Positions 26,949-35,873 of a stretch of 64,000 bases of DNA are shown piece by piece (the first letter of the stretch is position 1; each line of letters begins with the position of its first letter). Under the pieces are notes generated by a model. It ran no database searches and was not told the origin of the DNA. It worked only from the letters and a program-made list of their open reading frames with translations. The stretch lies in the NCBI GenBank assembly GCA_029975165.1, contig JARKPR010000067.1, positions 1 through 64,000 of the forward strand, given 5' to 3'. A program made the translations under genes and the position numbers. This DNA comes from Selenomonadales bacterium. Its GTDB lineage: Bacteria > Bacillota > Negativicutes > Sporomusales > UBA7701.

Positions 26949-28555
26949 GCCGTTCCCTCCGCTGCTTGGTATGGCATCGTGACGGTGAAGCACGCTCCCC
27001 CGCCGTCGCCGGCGGACACCGCGATACGGCCGCCGAGCCTTTCCAGGCCGCACGCGACGAGATACAGCCCCAGGCCGCGGTCGGCGGCCTTGGTGGAGTA
27101 GCCTTTCGCGAAGATGCCGTCGCCGACCTCCGGGTCGATACCGGGACCGCTGTCGGCCACAGTGATCGTCAGGCCGCCGCCGGCGACGGCGAAGCCGAGC
27201 TCGACCCGCTTGCAGCCGGCGTCGGCGACCGCGTCGAGAGCGTTGTCGATAAGGTTGCCGACAATGGTGATGAGCTCGTGGACAATTTCCTGATCGGCCG
27301 GCGCAGGCAGGGAGCTGGCCGGCGTGACGACGAGCTCGACGCCGAGCTCGCGTGCCCGGCTGTGCTTGCCGAGGATGAAGCCGGCCAGCACGGGGTCGCG
27401 GATCTGGGCCGTAACCGCGCTCGCCTCGCTGCGGCGGGCCTGGGCGATGTCGGTGATATAGGCGGCAAGCTGGTCGTAGCATTCCATCCGCACCATGCCG
27501 AGGATGACGTGGAGTTTGTTCATAAATTCGTGGGTCTGGGCGCGGAGGGCTTCGGCGTATATGCGGATGCCGCTGAGCTGTTCCGCCAGGAGGCGGATTT
27601 CCGTTTTATCGCGGAAGGTTGCAATGGCGCCGACGACTTCGCCGGCCACTTTTATCGGCATGCGGTTGGTGAGGACCTCGACGCCGTTGATGCTCTGCTC
27701 GCGGTCGAGCTCGACCTCGCCGCTGGCCAGCACCTCCTGCAGCCTGGTGTTGGCGACCCGGCCGGCGACCTCGCTGCCGATGAGATCGCCGTCGATGCCC
27801 GCTTTGCGGAGGATACGCTGCGCTTCATCGTTGACAACAGTGATGCGGGCGTCCTTGTCGACGGCCAGCACGCCTTCGCGGACCGACTGGAGCATGGCGT
27901 TGCGCTCCTCGACGAGGCGGGCGATGGCGAAAGGCTCGAGCCCGAACATGGTTTTTTTGATATTAGCGGCGAGCAGCAGCGCCCCGGCCACGCCCACGAG
28001 GAGGCCGACGCCGACGGCCAGGTAGATGATGGAGTGCGTACGGGCGATCTCCCTTTCCACGTCGTGGAGGAGGATGCCGACCGACACGGCGCCGACCTGC
28101 CTTCCGGACGGGTCGAGGACCGGGGTGAAGGCGCGCAGCGACAGGCCGAGCGTCCCTTTGGCAATCGAAATGTATTCGCGGCCGGCGCGCAGAACGGCTT
28201 CCTCGTCGCCGCCCACGAAATGCTGGCCGATTATCGCCGGGTTGGGGTGGGTCTTGCGGATGCCGTCCATGTCGAATACGACGATGAACTCGACATTCGT
28301 GGCCCGGCGGATGTCTTCGACGAAGAGCTGGATTTCGGGTGCGTCCCGGCCGCCTGTCAGGCTGGCGATCACAGGCGGGGACTTGGCGACGATGCGGGCG
28401 ATATCGGCGGCGTTCCCGCCGATGCTCGTTTCGACGGTGGCAGTGATGTGGCGGGTGATAAGGACGTTGGTGACGAGCAGCGCCACGGCGACGACGCCGC
28501 AGACGAGGATGGCGATCTTGGTCTGGAGGTTGAAAAGGGGTTTGCCGGCACTCAT
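26945..28555 (-). CDS. Sensor histidine kinase of the CitA/DcuS family
   Basis: 536 residues. TM1 is near residues 12-32. An extracytoplasmic Cache domain holds the family motif REYISIAKGTLG, which contacts the carboxylate ligand. TM2 is near 175-197. A cytoplasmic PAS domain (VREGVLAVDKDARITVVN) follows, then the dimerisation helix with the phospho-His in RAQTHEFMNKLH, and an HATPase domain with GNLIDNALDAV and DSGPGI. It senses citrate or a C4-dicarboxylate outside the cell. Good GGAG site at the start. Confidence 0.94.
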   Translation of the reverse strand: MSAGKPLFNLQTKIAILVCGVVAVALLVTNVLITRHITATVETSIGGNAADIARIVAKSPPVIASLTGGRDAPEIQLFVEDIRRATNVEFIVVFDMDGIRKTHPNPAIIGQHFVGGDEEAVLRAGREYISIAKGTLGLSLRAFTPVLDPSGRQVGAVSVGILLHDVEREIARTHSIIYLAVGVGLLVGVAGALLLAANIKKTMFGLEPFAIARLVEERNAMLQSVREGVLAVDKDARITVVNDEAQRILRKAGIDGDLIGSEVAGRVANTRLQEVLASGEVELDREQSINGVEVLTNRMPIKVAGEVVGAIATFRDKTEIRLLAEQLSGIRIYAEALRAQTHEFMNKLHVILGMVRMECYDQLAAYITDIAQARRSEASAVTAQIRDPVLAGFILGKHSRARELGVELVVTPASSLPAPADQEIVHELITIVGNLIDNALDAVADAGCKRVELGFAVAGGGLTITVADSGPGIDPEVGDGIFAKGYSTKAADRGLGLYLVACGLERLGGRIAVSAGDGGGACFTVTMPYQAAEGTA

Positions 28556-28638
28556 CGCTGAACTCCTTAACGGCCTTTACCAATTCTTTCGCCCCCGGTT
28601 CTGGATAATCCTCCCTGAAAACGATAGCCGGCAGAAGC

Positions 28639-28667
28639 AAAAAGCAACGGCGAAAATAGCCGTTGCT
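28639..28667 (-). terminator. Rho-independent terminator after the HD-GYP gene
   Basis: On the minus strand AGCAACGGC and GCCGTTGCT enclose a 7-base loop followed by TTTTTGC. It separates the HD-GYP gene from citA. Confidence 0.85.
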
Positions 28668-28687
28668 CGGTTTATGATCCTCTGCGG

Positions 28688-29752
28688 TCAGCCGGCCACA
28701 AGGCCGGTTATCGTCAGGTCCCGCCTCTTCTCCAAATCCACATACCCGCCGCGGGCGAGCCTGACGACCGGCCGGGACAGCCTTTCCGTATCGAGGTATA
28801 TGACCCGCGCCTCGGTGCCGTCTGACAGCTTGACCATGCGGCCGATCATCGCGTCGCGGATATTGGCGATGAACGGCAGGGCGACCGCCGGGTCGAGCTT
28901 GTCGAACATCGCGAAGATTTCGGCGGCGCTGGCGAACGGGGTGAAGGCTTCGCGATAGACCTGCGACGAGGTCATGGCGTCGTACATGTCGGTGACGGCG
29001 ATCAGCCGCGCGTAATCGGCGATGGCGTCGCCGGCCAGGGCGGCCGGGTAACCGCTGCCGTCGAGGCGCTCGTGGTGCTGGAGGACGGCGAACTTGACCG
29101 ACTGCGCCAGGCGGTCGTTGTCTTCGAGCAGCTTGTAGCCGCGGACGGGATGCTGCTGCATGATCGCCATCTCCGCCGCCGACAGCGGGCCGGGGCTGTT
29201 GAGGATCTCAAGCGGCACCTGCGTCTTGCCGATATCGTGCAGCAGCCCGGCGAGAACGACCTCGCGCAGCGTTTTGATGCCGACCTTCCGCCACCTGCCG
29301 AGCAGCCCGGCGAGGATGCCGACGTTGAGGGAATGGCGGAGGGTGTAGTCGTCGGCCGGCGGCAGGCTGGAGAGATGGCTGATGACGCCGGTGGCCCCGC
29401 TCAGCATATCCACCGTCCGGTCGGCCAGCGCTTCGATCTTCTTGACGGGGGCTTCCCGCAGATAACGGGCTGTTTCGAAAACATCCTTGAGGACGAGGAT
29501 GTTTTCTTCGTACCTGGCGAGAAACTTCTCCCGCCCGGCGACGAAGCCGTACGCGTTGACGCCGTCCTCGCGGATAATCTCCTTGATGTGCAGCGACTGC
29601 ACGCCCCACGCCTTCAGCAGATCGAGCGTCGTTTGGGTGAGGACGGTATTTTCATTGAGGAGGATGTTCCTGTCGCCGGACACGATCGGTCTCGCCAGGA
29701 TCATCCCGGCCTGGACTTCAGCGAGGAGATATTGTCTGGTCAGCCACAGCAA
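28688..29752 (-). CDS. HD-GYP domain protein, probable cyclic-di-GMP phosphodiesterase
   Basis: 354 residues. An N-terminal segment of about 120 residues (AGMILARPIVSGDRN) precedes an HD-GYP domain with RHSLNVGIL, the metal-binding LLHDIGKTQVP, HPVRGYKLL and the hallmark HHERLDGSGYP. It would hydrolyse cyclic di-GMP in the cytoplasm. The TTG at 29752 has GGAG 8 bases upstream and removes a Pro/Gly-rich stretch coded by the longer frame starting at 29788, so it is preferred. The C-terminal 60 residues form a small beta-rich tail. Monocistronic. Confidence 0.85.
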   Translation of the reverse strand: MLWLTRQYLLAEVQAGMILARPIVSGDRNILLNENTVLTQTTLDLLKAWGVQSLHIKEIIREDGVNAYGFVAGREKFLARYEENILVLKDVFETARYLREAPVKKIEALADRTVDMLSGATGVISHLSSLPPADDYTLRHSLNVGILAGLLGRWRKVGIKTLREVVLAGLLHDIGKTQVPLEILNSPGPLSAAEMAIMQQHPVRGYKLLEDNDRLAQSVKFAVLQHHERLDGSGYPAALAGDAIADYARLIAVTDMYDAMTSSQVYREAFTPFASAAEIFAMFDKLDPAVALPFIANIRDAMIGRMVKLSDGTEARVIYLDTERLSRPVVRLARGGYVDLEKRRDLTITGLVAG

Positions 29753-29857
29753 GGCAATCACTCCTATGCCAGGGTATACATACCCCAACCGAAGGCGCGA
29801 AGGGGCTTTCCATTATTATTATCGCCTATTTTCCGCCGTTTGTTAAGTAGGCAAAGG

Positions 29858-29880
29858 AAAGGCACCCTTGCGGGTGCCCG
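29858..29880 (-). terminator. Terminator of the uronate operon
   Basis: GGGCACCC and GGGTGCC enclose a 4-base loop. On the minus strand they are followed by TTTCCTTT. It lies 33 bp after the kinase stop codon. Confidence 0.8.
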
Positions 29881-29912
29881 TTGAGGAGGGGGCATTGCAG
29901 TAGCCGGGGGCG

Positions 29913-30932
29913 TCAGCGCTGGACGCGGCCCGAAGCGTCGCCGCCGGCCAGCGTTTTCACCTCGGCGACGGTAACGTGGTTGTGGTCGCCTTCGACGGAG
30001 TGCTTGAGGCAGGAGGCCGCTACGGCGAATTCGAGGGCGTCCTTGCTGGCGAAGCCGTTCAGCAGCGCGTAGATGAGGCCGCCGGCGAAAGAGTCGCCGC
30101 CGCCGACCCGGTCGACGATATGCACGGGGTAGGAGCGGGAGAAATGGAATTCGCCGTCCTTATACAGCATGGCCGCCCAATTGTTGTCGGAAGCGGAGAT
30201 GCTGCCCCTGAGCGTGATAGCGACGGTAGTGAAAGCGAAGCGTTGCTTGAGCTCCTGGGCGACCGCCTTGTAGCCTTCGTGGCTGAGGCTGCCGCCGGCG
30301 ACATTCGTGTCCGGGGCCTTGATGCCGAAAACCTTGTCGGCGTCTTCCTCGTTGGCGATGCAGACATCGACGAACGGCATGTACAGGGCCATGACCTGGC
30401 CCGCTTTTTCGCTCGTCCAGAGATTCTTGCGGAAATTGAGGTCGCAGCTGACGGTCAGGCCGGCGGCTTTAGCCGCCTGGCAGGCCGCCAGCACCGCTTC
30501 GGCGACGCTGTCGCCGAGGGCCGGGGTGATGCCGGTGAAATGGAACCAGTCGGCGCCGCGGAAAATGGCCGGCCAGTCGAAGTCTTCCTTCCTGGCCGTC
30601 GAGATGGCGGACAGCTTGCGGTCGTACACCACCTTCGAAGGCCGCTGCGAGGCGCCCTTTTCCAGAAAATAAATGCCGAGGCGTTCGCCGCCTTTAAGCA
30701 TATAGGCGGTGTCGACGCCGTAGCGCCGCATCTCGTTTATCGCCGCCTGGCCGATGGGGTTGTCGGGGACGCGGGTGACGAAGCCGGCGGCGATGCCGAA
30801 GTTGGCCAGCGACACGGCGACGTTGGCCTCGCCGCCGCCGTACACCACCTCGAAGGCGCCGGCCTGCTCGAAGCGGAGGTAGCCCGGCGGGGCCAGCCGC
30901 AGCATGATTTCACCGAAGGTAACCACTCTCAT
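29913..30932 (-). CDS. kdgK: 2-dehydro-3-deoxygluconate kinase (PfkB family)
   Basis: Phosphorylates 2-keto-3-deoxygluconate to KDPG with ATP. 339 residues of ribokinase/PfkB fold: substrate-lid start VVTFGEIMLRLAPPG, GGGEANVAVSLANFG, and the PfkB signature with catalytic Asp in DRVGGGDSFAGG. It is the last gene of the kdu operon, 17 bp after the KDPG aldolase. The context (KduI, KduD, aldolase) points to KDG rather than fructose or ribose. The start at 30932 has AGGAAGGAG upstream. Confidence 0.92.
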   Translation of the reverse strand: MRVVTFGEIMLRLAPPGYLRFEQAGAFEVVYGGGEANVAVSLANFGIAAGFVTRVPDNPIGQAAINEMRRYGVDTAYMLKGGERLGIYFLEKGASQRPSKVVYDRKLSAISTARKEDFDWPAIFRGADWFHFTGITPALGDSVAEAVLAACQAAKAAGLTVSCDLNFRKNLWTSEKAGQVMALYMPFVDVCIANEEDADKVFGIKAPDTNVAGGSLSHEGYKAVAQELKQRFAFTTVAITLRGSISASDNNWAAMLYKDGEFHFSRSYPVHIVDRVGGGDSFAGGLIYALLNGFASKDALEFAVAASCLKHSVEGDHNHVTVAEVKTLAGGDASGRVQR

Positions 30933-30949
30933 CCTGATGCGCTCCTTCC

Positions 30950-31597
30950 TTATCGGCCGCGGGCGGCATTGATCTTGGCGACGAATTCCCTGGCGATGGC
31001 GGTTATCGACTGCCAGTCGCCCTTCTTCGCGCCGGCGGTCAGGTTGCCGCCGACCCCGACGGCCACGCAGCCGGCCTTGATCCAGTCGCCGACATTGTCG
31101 AGGCTGACGCCGCCGGTCGGCATGAGGGGCGCCTGGGGCAACGGCCCGCGGACGGCCTTGACGAACGCGGGGCCGAGGATTTCGCCGGGGAAGACCTTGA
31201 CGATGTCGGCGCCGGCCTCCATGGCTTCGACGATCTCCTTGATCGTGCCGGCGCCGGGCATGACGGGTATCTGGTAACGGTTGCAAAGCCTGATGGTGTC
31301 GAAATTGATGCTGGGGCTGACCACGTACTGGGCGCCGGCGAGGATGGCGATGCGGGCCGTCTCGGAATCGAGGACGGTGCCGGCGCCGATGATGATTTCG
31401 CCCGCTTTGTAAGTGCGGACAAGGTCTTTGATGGTGTCGGCGGCCCCGGGGACGGTGAAGGTGATTTCGATGGCCGCCACGCCGCCGGCGATGCAGGCGT
31501 CGGCGATCTTGGCCGCCTGCTCGGAGCTTTCCGCCCTGACGACGGCCACGAGGCCGGCGGCGGCAATCTTCTGGATGACGGCTTGTCGTGCTAACAT
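30950..31597 (-). CDS. eda: KDPG/KHG aldolase
   Basis: Cleaves 2-keto-3-deoxy-6-phosphogluconate to pyruvate and glyceraldehyde 3-phosphate. 215 residues, a class I TIM-barrel aldolase. VVRAESSEQA holds the catalytic Glu, and ADIVKVFPGE the Schiff-base Lys. GAGTVLD and MPTGGVSLDNVGDWI form the phosphate site. It lies between the alcohol dehydrogenase and kdgK. Good GAGGAGG start site. Confidence 0.94.
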   Translation of the reverse strand: MLARQAVIQKIAAAGLVAVVRAESSEQAAKIADACIAGGVAAIEITFTVPGAADTIKDLVRTYKAGEIIIGAGTVLDSETARIAILAGAQYVVSPSINFDTIRLCNRYQIPVMPGAGTIKEIVEAMEAGADIVKVFPGEILGPAFVKAVRGPLPQAPLMPTGGVSLDNVGDWIKAGCVAVGVGGNLTAGAKKGDWQSITAIAREFVAKINAARGR

Positions 31598-31657
31598 TGG
31601 TATTCCTCCTCGGCAGATTATTGGGCGGCAAAGCCGGCAGAACCTCCGGCCCGGCCG

Positions 31658-32671
31658 TCAGAAGGTGACCATGACCTTGCAGGTTATGTCCGGGTCCTGT
31701 TCCAGGATGTTGAAGGCGTCGTGGATGTCCGCGAGCGGGAAACGGTGCGAGATGAGAGGGGTCGTCTTGACCTCCCCGGCCGCGAACCAGCCGATGACCT
31801 CGGGGAATTTGCCGCAGTGCATGCGCGACCCGCGGATATCCAGCTCCTTGCGGGTGATGGGCAGCTCAGGCACCTGCGACGGGGCGGGATGGAAGCCGAC
31901 GATGACGACGCGCCCCGCCGGCGCCGCGTACTCGACCGCCTGGGCGAACAGCTCCGGCAGGCCGACAGCATCCACGGCCACGTTGACGCCGTAGCCGGCG
32001 GTGAACTGGCTGACCGCGACGGCCAGGTCCTGGCGGCGGGGGTTGACGGTGACATCGGCGTCGAGGCGGCGGGCCAGCTCCAGCCGGCCTTCCGACAGGT
32101 CGGTGACGATGACCCTGGCCCGGCGCCGCTTGGCCGCCTGGAGGATGACGAGGCCGATGGTGCCGGCGCCCATCACGAGCAGGACCTCGCCGGCGGCCAC
32201 CTCGCCGCGGCTGGTGACCTGGGCGCCGATGGTGTAGGGCTCGATGAGGGCCGCTTCCGCCCAGGGGAGGTCGGCGGGGATGACGTGGACGTTGTTTTCC
32301 GGCAGGACGATGTACTCGGCGCAGCCGCCTTCGGCCGCCACGCCCATGCATTTGACGTCCCGGCAGACATTGCCGCGCCCTGCGCGGCAGGCCGGGCAAC
32401 GGCCGCAGCTGACGACGGGGTCCATCACGACATGGTCGCCCGGTTTGACTTTGCGCACCTCTCCGCCGACGGCGACCGCTTCGCCGGCCACTTCGTGGCC
32501 GATGATCCGCGGATAGGCGACAGTGGCCAGCTTGCCGTGGTAGGCGTGGACGTCGGAGCCGCAGATGCCCATCGCCCTGACGCGGATGAGGACGCCGCGG
32601 GCGTCGGCGACCGGCTCGGGCATATCGACGAGGCGCAGATCGCGGGGTCCGTAAAGAATCGCTGCTTTCAT
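31658..32671 (-). CDS. Zinc-dependent alcohol/polyol dehydrogenase
   Basis: Medium-chain dehydrogenase of 337 residues. Catalytic zinc ligands are in GICGSDVHAYHG and GHEVAGE. The structural zinc Cys cluster is CGRCPACRAGRGNVC, and the NAD fold is GAGTIGLVILQAAK. It resembles sorbitol, galactitol-phosphate and L-threonine dehydrogenases. Within the kdu operon it may reduce or oxidise a uronate-derived keto acid such as tagaturonate, fructuronate or gluconate, but the substrate is inferred only. It lies 17 bp after kduD and 60 bp before the aldolase. Confidence 0.85.
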   Translation of the reverse strand: MKAAILYGPRDLRLVDMPEPVADARGVLIRVRAMGICGSDVHAYHGKLATVAYPRIIGHEVAGEAVAVGGEVRKVKPGDHVVMDPVVSCGRCPACRAGRGNVCRDVKCMGVAAEGGCAEYIVLPENNVHVIPADLPWAEAALIEPYTIGAQVTSRGEVAAGEVLLVMGAGTIGLVILQAAKRRRARVIVTDLSEGRLELARRLDADVTVNPRRQDLAVAVSQFTAGYGVNVAVDAVGLPELFAQAVEYAAPAGRVVIVGFHPAPSQVPELPITRKELDIRGSRMHCGKFPEVIGWFAAGEVKTTPLISHRFPLADIHDAFNILEQDPDITCKVMVTF

Positions 32672-32688
32672 CGTTTTCCTCCTGCCGT

Positions 32689-33450
32689 TTACCGGCCCAG
32701 CCAGCCGCCGTCGATGACGATGACATGGCCCTGGAGGTAGTCGGAGGCCGCGGACGACAAATAGACGGCAGCGCCTTTCATATCCTCCGGCGTGCCCCAC
32801 CGCCCCTGCGGGATGCGGGCCAGGATGGTCGGCGCCCGTTCGGCGCTCTTCTGCAGGGCCTCGGTCATCTCGGTGGCCATGTAGCCGGGAGCGATGGCGT
32901 TCACGTTGATGCCGTGGGGGGCCCATTCGTTGGCGAGCGCCATGGTGATGCCGGCGACGCCCGCTTTGCTGGCGGTGTAGGAGGGAACGATGATGCCGCC
33001 CTGATAGGCCAGCAGCGAGGCGATGTTGACGATCTTGCCCCCGCCCTGTTTCATCATCTGTCTGGCTGCCGCCTGGCACATGAAGAACGTCGTCTTGAGG
33101 TTGAGGTCCATGACGTCGTCCCAGTCCTGCTCGGAGAACTCGACGGCCGGGGCGCGGCGGATGATGCCGGCGCTGTTGATGAGGATGTCGACCTTGCCGA
33201 AGTTGTCCAGCGCGGCGTCGATGACCTTGGGGACGGCGCTCACGTCGCCGAGGTCGATTTTCAGGGCCGCGCATTTGCGGCCGAGGGCGGCAATCTTCGC
33301 GGCGGTTTCGTTTATCCGGTCGCTGCCGGCCACGACGAGCACGTCGGCGCCGGCCTCGGCGAGCCCTTCGGCCATGCCGGCCCCCAGGCCGCGGCTGGCC
33401 CCGGTGACGATGGCTACCTTGCCGGCCAGCGAGAATTGGTCGAGAATCAT
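32689..33450 (-). CDS. kduD: 2-deoxy-D-gluconate 3-dehydrogenase / DKII reductase (SDR family)
   Basis: Short-chain dehydrogenase of 253 residues. Nucleotide motif GASRGLGAGMAEGLAEAG, NSAGI, and the catalytic YTASK after a Ser region. It reduces 2,5-diketo-3-deoxygluconate (DKII) to 2-keto-3-deoxygluconate in breakdown of unsaturated uronates. Its place directly after kduI supports KduD over gluconate 5-dehydrogenase, which looks very similar. The start has GGAGGCGATGAA ahead. Confidence 0.9.
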   Translation of the reverse strand: MILDQFSLAGKVAIVTGASRGLGAGMAEGLAEAGADVLVVAGSDRINETAAKIAALGRKCAALKIDLGDVSAVPKVIDAALDNFGKVDILINSAGIIRRAPAVEFSEQDWDDVMDLNLKTTFFMCQAAARQMMKQGGGKIVNIASLLAYQGGIIVPSYTASKAGVAGITMALANEWAPHGINVNAIAPGYMATEMTEALQKSAERAPTILARIPQGRWGTPEDMKGAAVYLSSAASDYLQGHVIVIDGGWLGR

Positions 33451-33504
33451 TTCATCGCCTCCAAAACATTTCGTCGTTATTCAGGCTCTGTCCTGCATGG
33501 ACGG

Positions 33505-34332
33505 CTACTTCAACCCGGCCATGCTCACGTGGTCCATGTCGTCGAACGCCTGGTTCTCGCCCGCCATCCCCCAGATGAAGGTATAGTTGGCCGTGCCCAC
33601 GCCGGCGTGAACCGACCAGCTCGGCGAAATGACGGCCTGCTCGTTGCGCATCACGATGTGGCGCGTCTCTCCGGGGTCGCCCATGAGGTGGAAGACGACG
33701 GCGTCCTCAGGCAGGTCGAAGTAGAAGTAGACCTCCATCCGCCGCTCATGGGTATGGCAGGGCATGGAATTCCACATGTTGCCCGGGGCGAGTACGGTCA
33801 TGCCCATGACCAGCTGGCAGCTCGGCACGCCGCCGGGAACGATGTACTTGTAGATTTTCCGCTCGTTGGACTGGCTGATGCTGCCGAGAGCGGCGGGGAC
33901 GATATCCTTGACAAGAATCTTGGCCGTCGGGCAGGTCTTGTGGGCCGGGGTGCTGTTGAAATAGAACTTGGCCGGGCTGGCCGGGTCGTCGCTGCTGAAG
34001 ACGACCTGCTTCGCCCCCCTGCCGATGTACAGTCCGTCGGTCTTCTGCAGCGCGTACTCGCTGCCGTCGACGACGACCCTGCCCGGGGCGCCGATGTTGA
34101 TGATGCCGATCTCGCGCCGCTGGAGGAAATATTCGGCGGCGATCTCCTTGCCGGCAGCCAGCGACAGGGGGGCTACCGGGCAGACGCCGCCGGCGATGAT
34201 CCGGTCGAAGTGGCTGTAGACCATCCTCGTCTCGCCGGGGACGAAGATGGCGGGGATGAGAAACTCCTCGCGCAGCCGGTCGGTGGTATAGTGCATCGCG
34301 TCCCGGGGATGGGCCGGGTACCTGGTTTCCAT
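33505..34332 (-). CDS. kduI: 5-keto 4-deoxyuronate isomerase
   Basis: Converts 5-keto-4-deoxyuronate (DKI) to 2,5-diketo-3-deoxygluconate. 275 residues, the full family length, cupin fold. The zinc site shows in MPCHTHERRMEVYFYF, and WSVHAGVGTANYTFIWGMAGEN marks the C-terminal conserved block. First structural gene after the IclR regulator, 36 bp away. Substrate would come from pectin, alginate-like or glycosaminoglycan lyase products. No lyase or uptake gene is in the window. Confidence 0.95.
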   Translation of the reverse strand: METRYPAHPRDAMHYTTDRLREEFLIPAIFVPGETRMVYSHFDRIIAGGVCPVAPLSLAAGKEIAAEYFLQRREIGIINIGAPGRVVVDGSEYALQKTDGLYIGRGAKQVVFSSDDPASPAKFYFNSTPAHKTCPTAKILVKDIVPAALGSISQSNERKIYKYIVPGGVPSCQLVMGMTVLAPGNMWNSMPCHTHERRMEVYFYFDLPEDAVVFHLMGDPGETRHIVMRNEQAVISPSWSVHAGVGTANYTFIWGMAGENQAFDDMDHVSMAGLK

Positions 34333-34368
34333 TGACAGGCCTCCTTTTATGTTATAGGTTCACGCTGT

Positions 34369-35139
34369 TCAGGATACATACCCCAAGGAGCGCGAGATCG
34401 TCTTGGTGGCCTCGATAAGCCTGGGGGCGACGACGGTTTCCGCCGTGCGCCGCGACAGGCGCGACACCGGCCCGGAGACGCTGATCGCCGCCAGGACCTG
34501 GCCGAGGTGGTTGTAGATGGGCGCGCCGATGCAGAAACAGTCGTCGCCGCTTTCACGGTCGTCGAAGCCGAAGCCTACGCGGCGCACGACCTCCATCTCC
34601 TTGAGGAAGGCTTCCGGAGTGACGAGGGTATAGTGGGTTCGCCGCTCCATCTCGACTTCGGCGAGGATCTGCCTGATCTCTTCGTCGCTGTGGGTGATGA
34701 GCAGCACCTTGCCGAGCGACGTGCAATGCACGGAATTGTTGCCGCCGATCTGCGCCACCAGGCGGATGGAATGGGGACTGTCGATCGAATCGACGTACAT
34801 GACCCTGTTTTTGGTAAGCACGCCGAGATGGACCGATTCGCTGGTAAACTGGTTGAGCCTGGCCATATGCGGCCTGGCGAGGCGCTTGAGCTCGAAGCCG
34901 CGCTCCGCCTTCTGCCCCAGGGTCAGGAAGGTGAGGCCGAGGCGGTAACCGCCTTCGTTGCCGCAGCAGACGTAGCCGCGGGACTCGAGGTTCGACAGGA
35001 TGCGGTACACGGTCGATTTGGGCAGGCCCACCTTTTCGGTGATGCTTTTCAGGCTGACCGGTTCCGCGTTCATGCCGATGACTTCGAGAACACCCATCGC
35101 CCGCTGCAGGACCTGGACCTCCAAAAAATGCTTTTCCAC
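34369..35139 (-). CDS. IclR-family regulator of the uronate operon (KdgR-like)
   Basis: 256 residues. An N-terminal winged helix (LKSITEKVGLPKSTVYRILSNLESRGYV) is followed by the IclR effector domain with GRP-like loop SLGKVLL and the CFCIGAPIYNHLGQVLAAISVSGP block. It probably responds to a KDG-pathway intermediate and represses the operon it heads. The GTG at 35139 has AGAGGTGAT just upstream. An ATG six codons earlier lacks a site. An inverted GAAAC/GTTTC repeat, the core of KdgR boxes, lies 22 bp upstream of the start. Confidence 0.9.
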   Translation of the reverse strand: MEKHFLEVQVLQRAMGVLEVIGMNAEPVSLKSITEKVGLPKSTVYRILSNLESRGYVCCGNEGGYRLGLTFLTLGQKAERGFELKRLARPHMARLNQFTSESVHLGVLTKNRVMYVDSIDSPHSIRLVAQIGGNNSVHCTSLGKVLLITHSDEEIRQILAEVEMERRTHYTLVTPEAFLKEMEVVRRVGFGFDDRESGDDCFCIGAPIYNHLGQVLAAISVSGPVSRLSRRTAETVVAPRLIEATKTISRSLGYVS

Positions 35140-35160
35140 GCCATCACCTCTCCACATCGT

Positions 35161-35171
35161 GAAACTGTTTC
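35161..35171. promoter_or_regulatory. KdgR/IclR-type operator core at the regulator start
   Basis: GAAAC-T-GTTTC, an inverted repeat similar to the TGAAA/TTTCA core of known KdgR boxes. A CATAAT that could be a -10 sits just upstream on the minus strand, so binding would block the promoter. A further TGAAAC half lies at 35178-35183. Confidence 0.45.
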
Positions 35172-35258
35172 GTATTATGAAACCAAATGCCGCATCATAA
35201 AATAATAATGCTGTTTTTTTCTGTTGCAGGGGAAAATTCCTGCTGTAATGCCCTTTTT

Positions 35259-35275
35259 GTGAACTAATAGTTCAC
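35259..35275. promoter_or_regulatory. 17-bp perfect palindrome upstream of the uronate operon
   Basis: GTGAACT-AAT-AGTTCAC, 120 bp upstream of the IclR start. Its half-site spacing does not match the Rex-like site at 5192. A second operator for the IclR protein or another regulator is possible. Confidence 0.45.
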
Positions 35276-35289
35276 GATATGAAATCGCG

Positions 35290-35334
35290 TTTGCGGCCGC
35301 GGCCGCAAAAAAAAAAAAACGGTTTTTTAAACCG
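35290..35334 (-). terminator. Terminator of the MFS-SDR-Dabb operon with an adjoining 20-bp palindrome
   Basis: On the minus strand CGGTTT-AAA-AAACCG (35320-35334) is followed by 13 T (35307-35319), a strong rho-independent terminator. It runs straight into a perfect 20-bp palindrome, TTTGCGGCCG and its complement (35290-35309). The remaining 190 bp to the Dabb stop (35341-35526) hold no gene or clear motif. Confidence 0.8.
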
Positions 35335-35526
35335 CTTTTTCCGTATACAGTGCCGATTGCCGATCATCTTTTCGAGCGCCGGCTTTTCTTCAACTCCCCG
35401 TTTATTTTGCGGGATTTATTTCGTCCCGCCAATTACATTTACGTCCCGCTACAGGAAAACGAAGGCGGGCCGCCGCCCCCGCCCGTCGACCCGCCGCTGC
35501 CGGCTGCCGCTAAAGCTTTGTGCCGT

Positions 35527-35826
35527 TTATATTTCCGCATTCAGCACAAGAATCTTTTCCGAGATCGTCTGCACGTACTTGCCAAGCTCCTGATGCTGCG
35601 GATGATAGAAGTAGGCCGCGATATCTTCCTTGGTCTTGAAGGTCAGGCAGTGCGCGGAGTCGTATTCCGGCGGCGTCCCGTCGGCGTTGGGAAAGCACAT
35701 CCCGCCCCGGTAGGCGACGATTTCCGGGATGATGCCGGTAAGTTCGCGGAATTTCCTGAAATGGGCGGCTATGTCCTCTGCGGTGGTAGCCGGTTTGTAC
35801 TTGAAACATACTATTCGCTGGAACAT
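35527..35826 (-). CDS. Dabb (stress-responsive alpha/beta barrel) family protein
   Basis: 99 residues. It starts MFQRIVCFKYKPATTAEDIA and contains GMCFPNADGTPPEYDSAHCLTF and AAYFYHPQHQELG, the ferredoxin-like dimeric barrel pattern of Dabb proteins with the conserved H near the end of the barrel. Members range from aromatic ketide cyclases to unknown helpers. Its partners here (MFS carrier, SDR) suggest a small catalytic or binding step in a catabolic route. Good GGAGGAG site. Last gene of the sigma-54 operon. Confidence 0.85.
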   Translation of the reverse strand: MFQRIVCFKYKPATTAEDIAAHFRKFRELTGIIPEIVAYRGGMCFPNADGTPPEYDSAHCLTFKTKEDIAAYFYHPQHQELGKYVQTISEKILVLNAEI

Positions 35827-35873
35827 CGGCAGCTCCTCCCTTGTCGATGAAAATCGCCCGGATTGAGGCCTTG

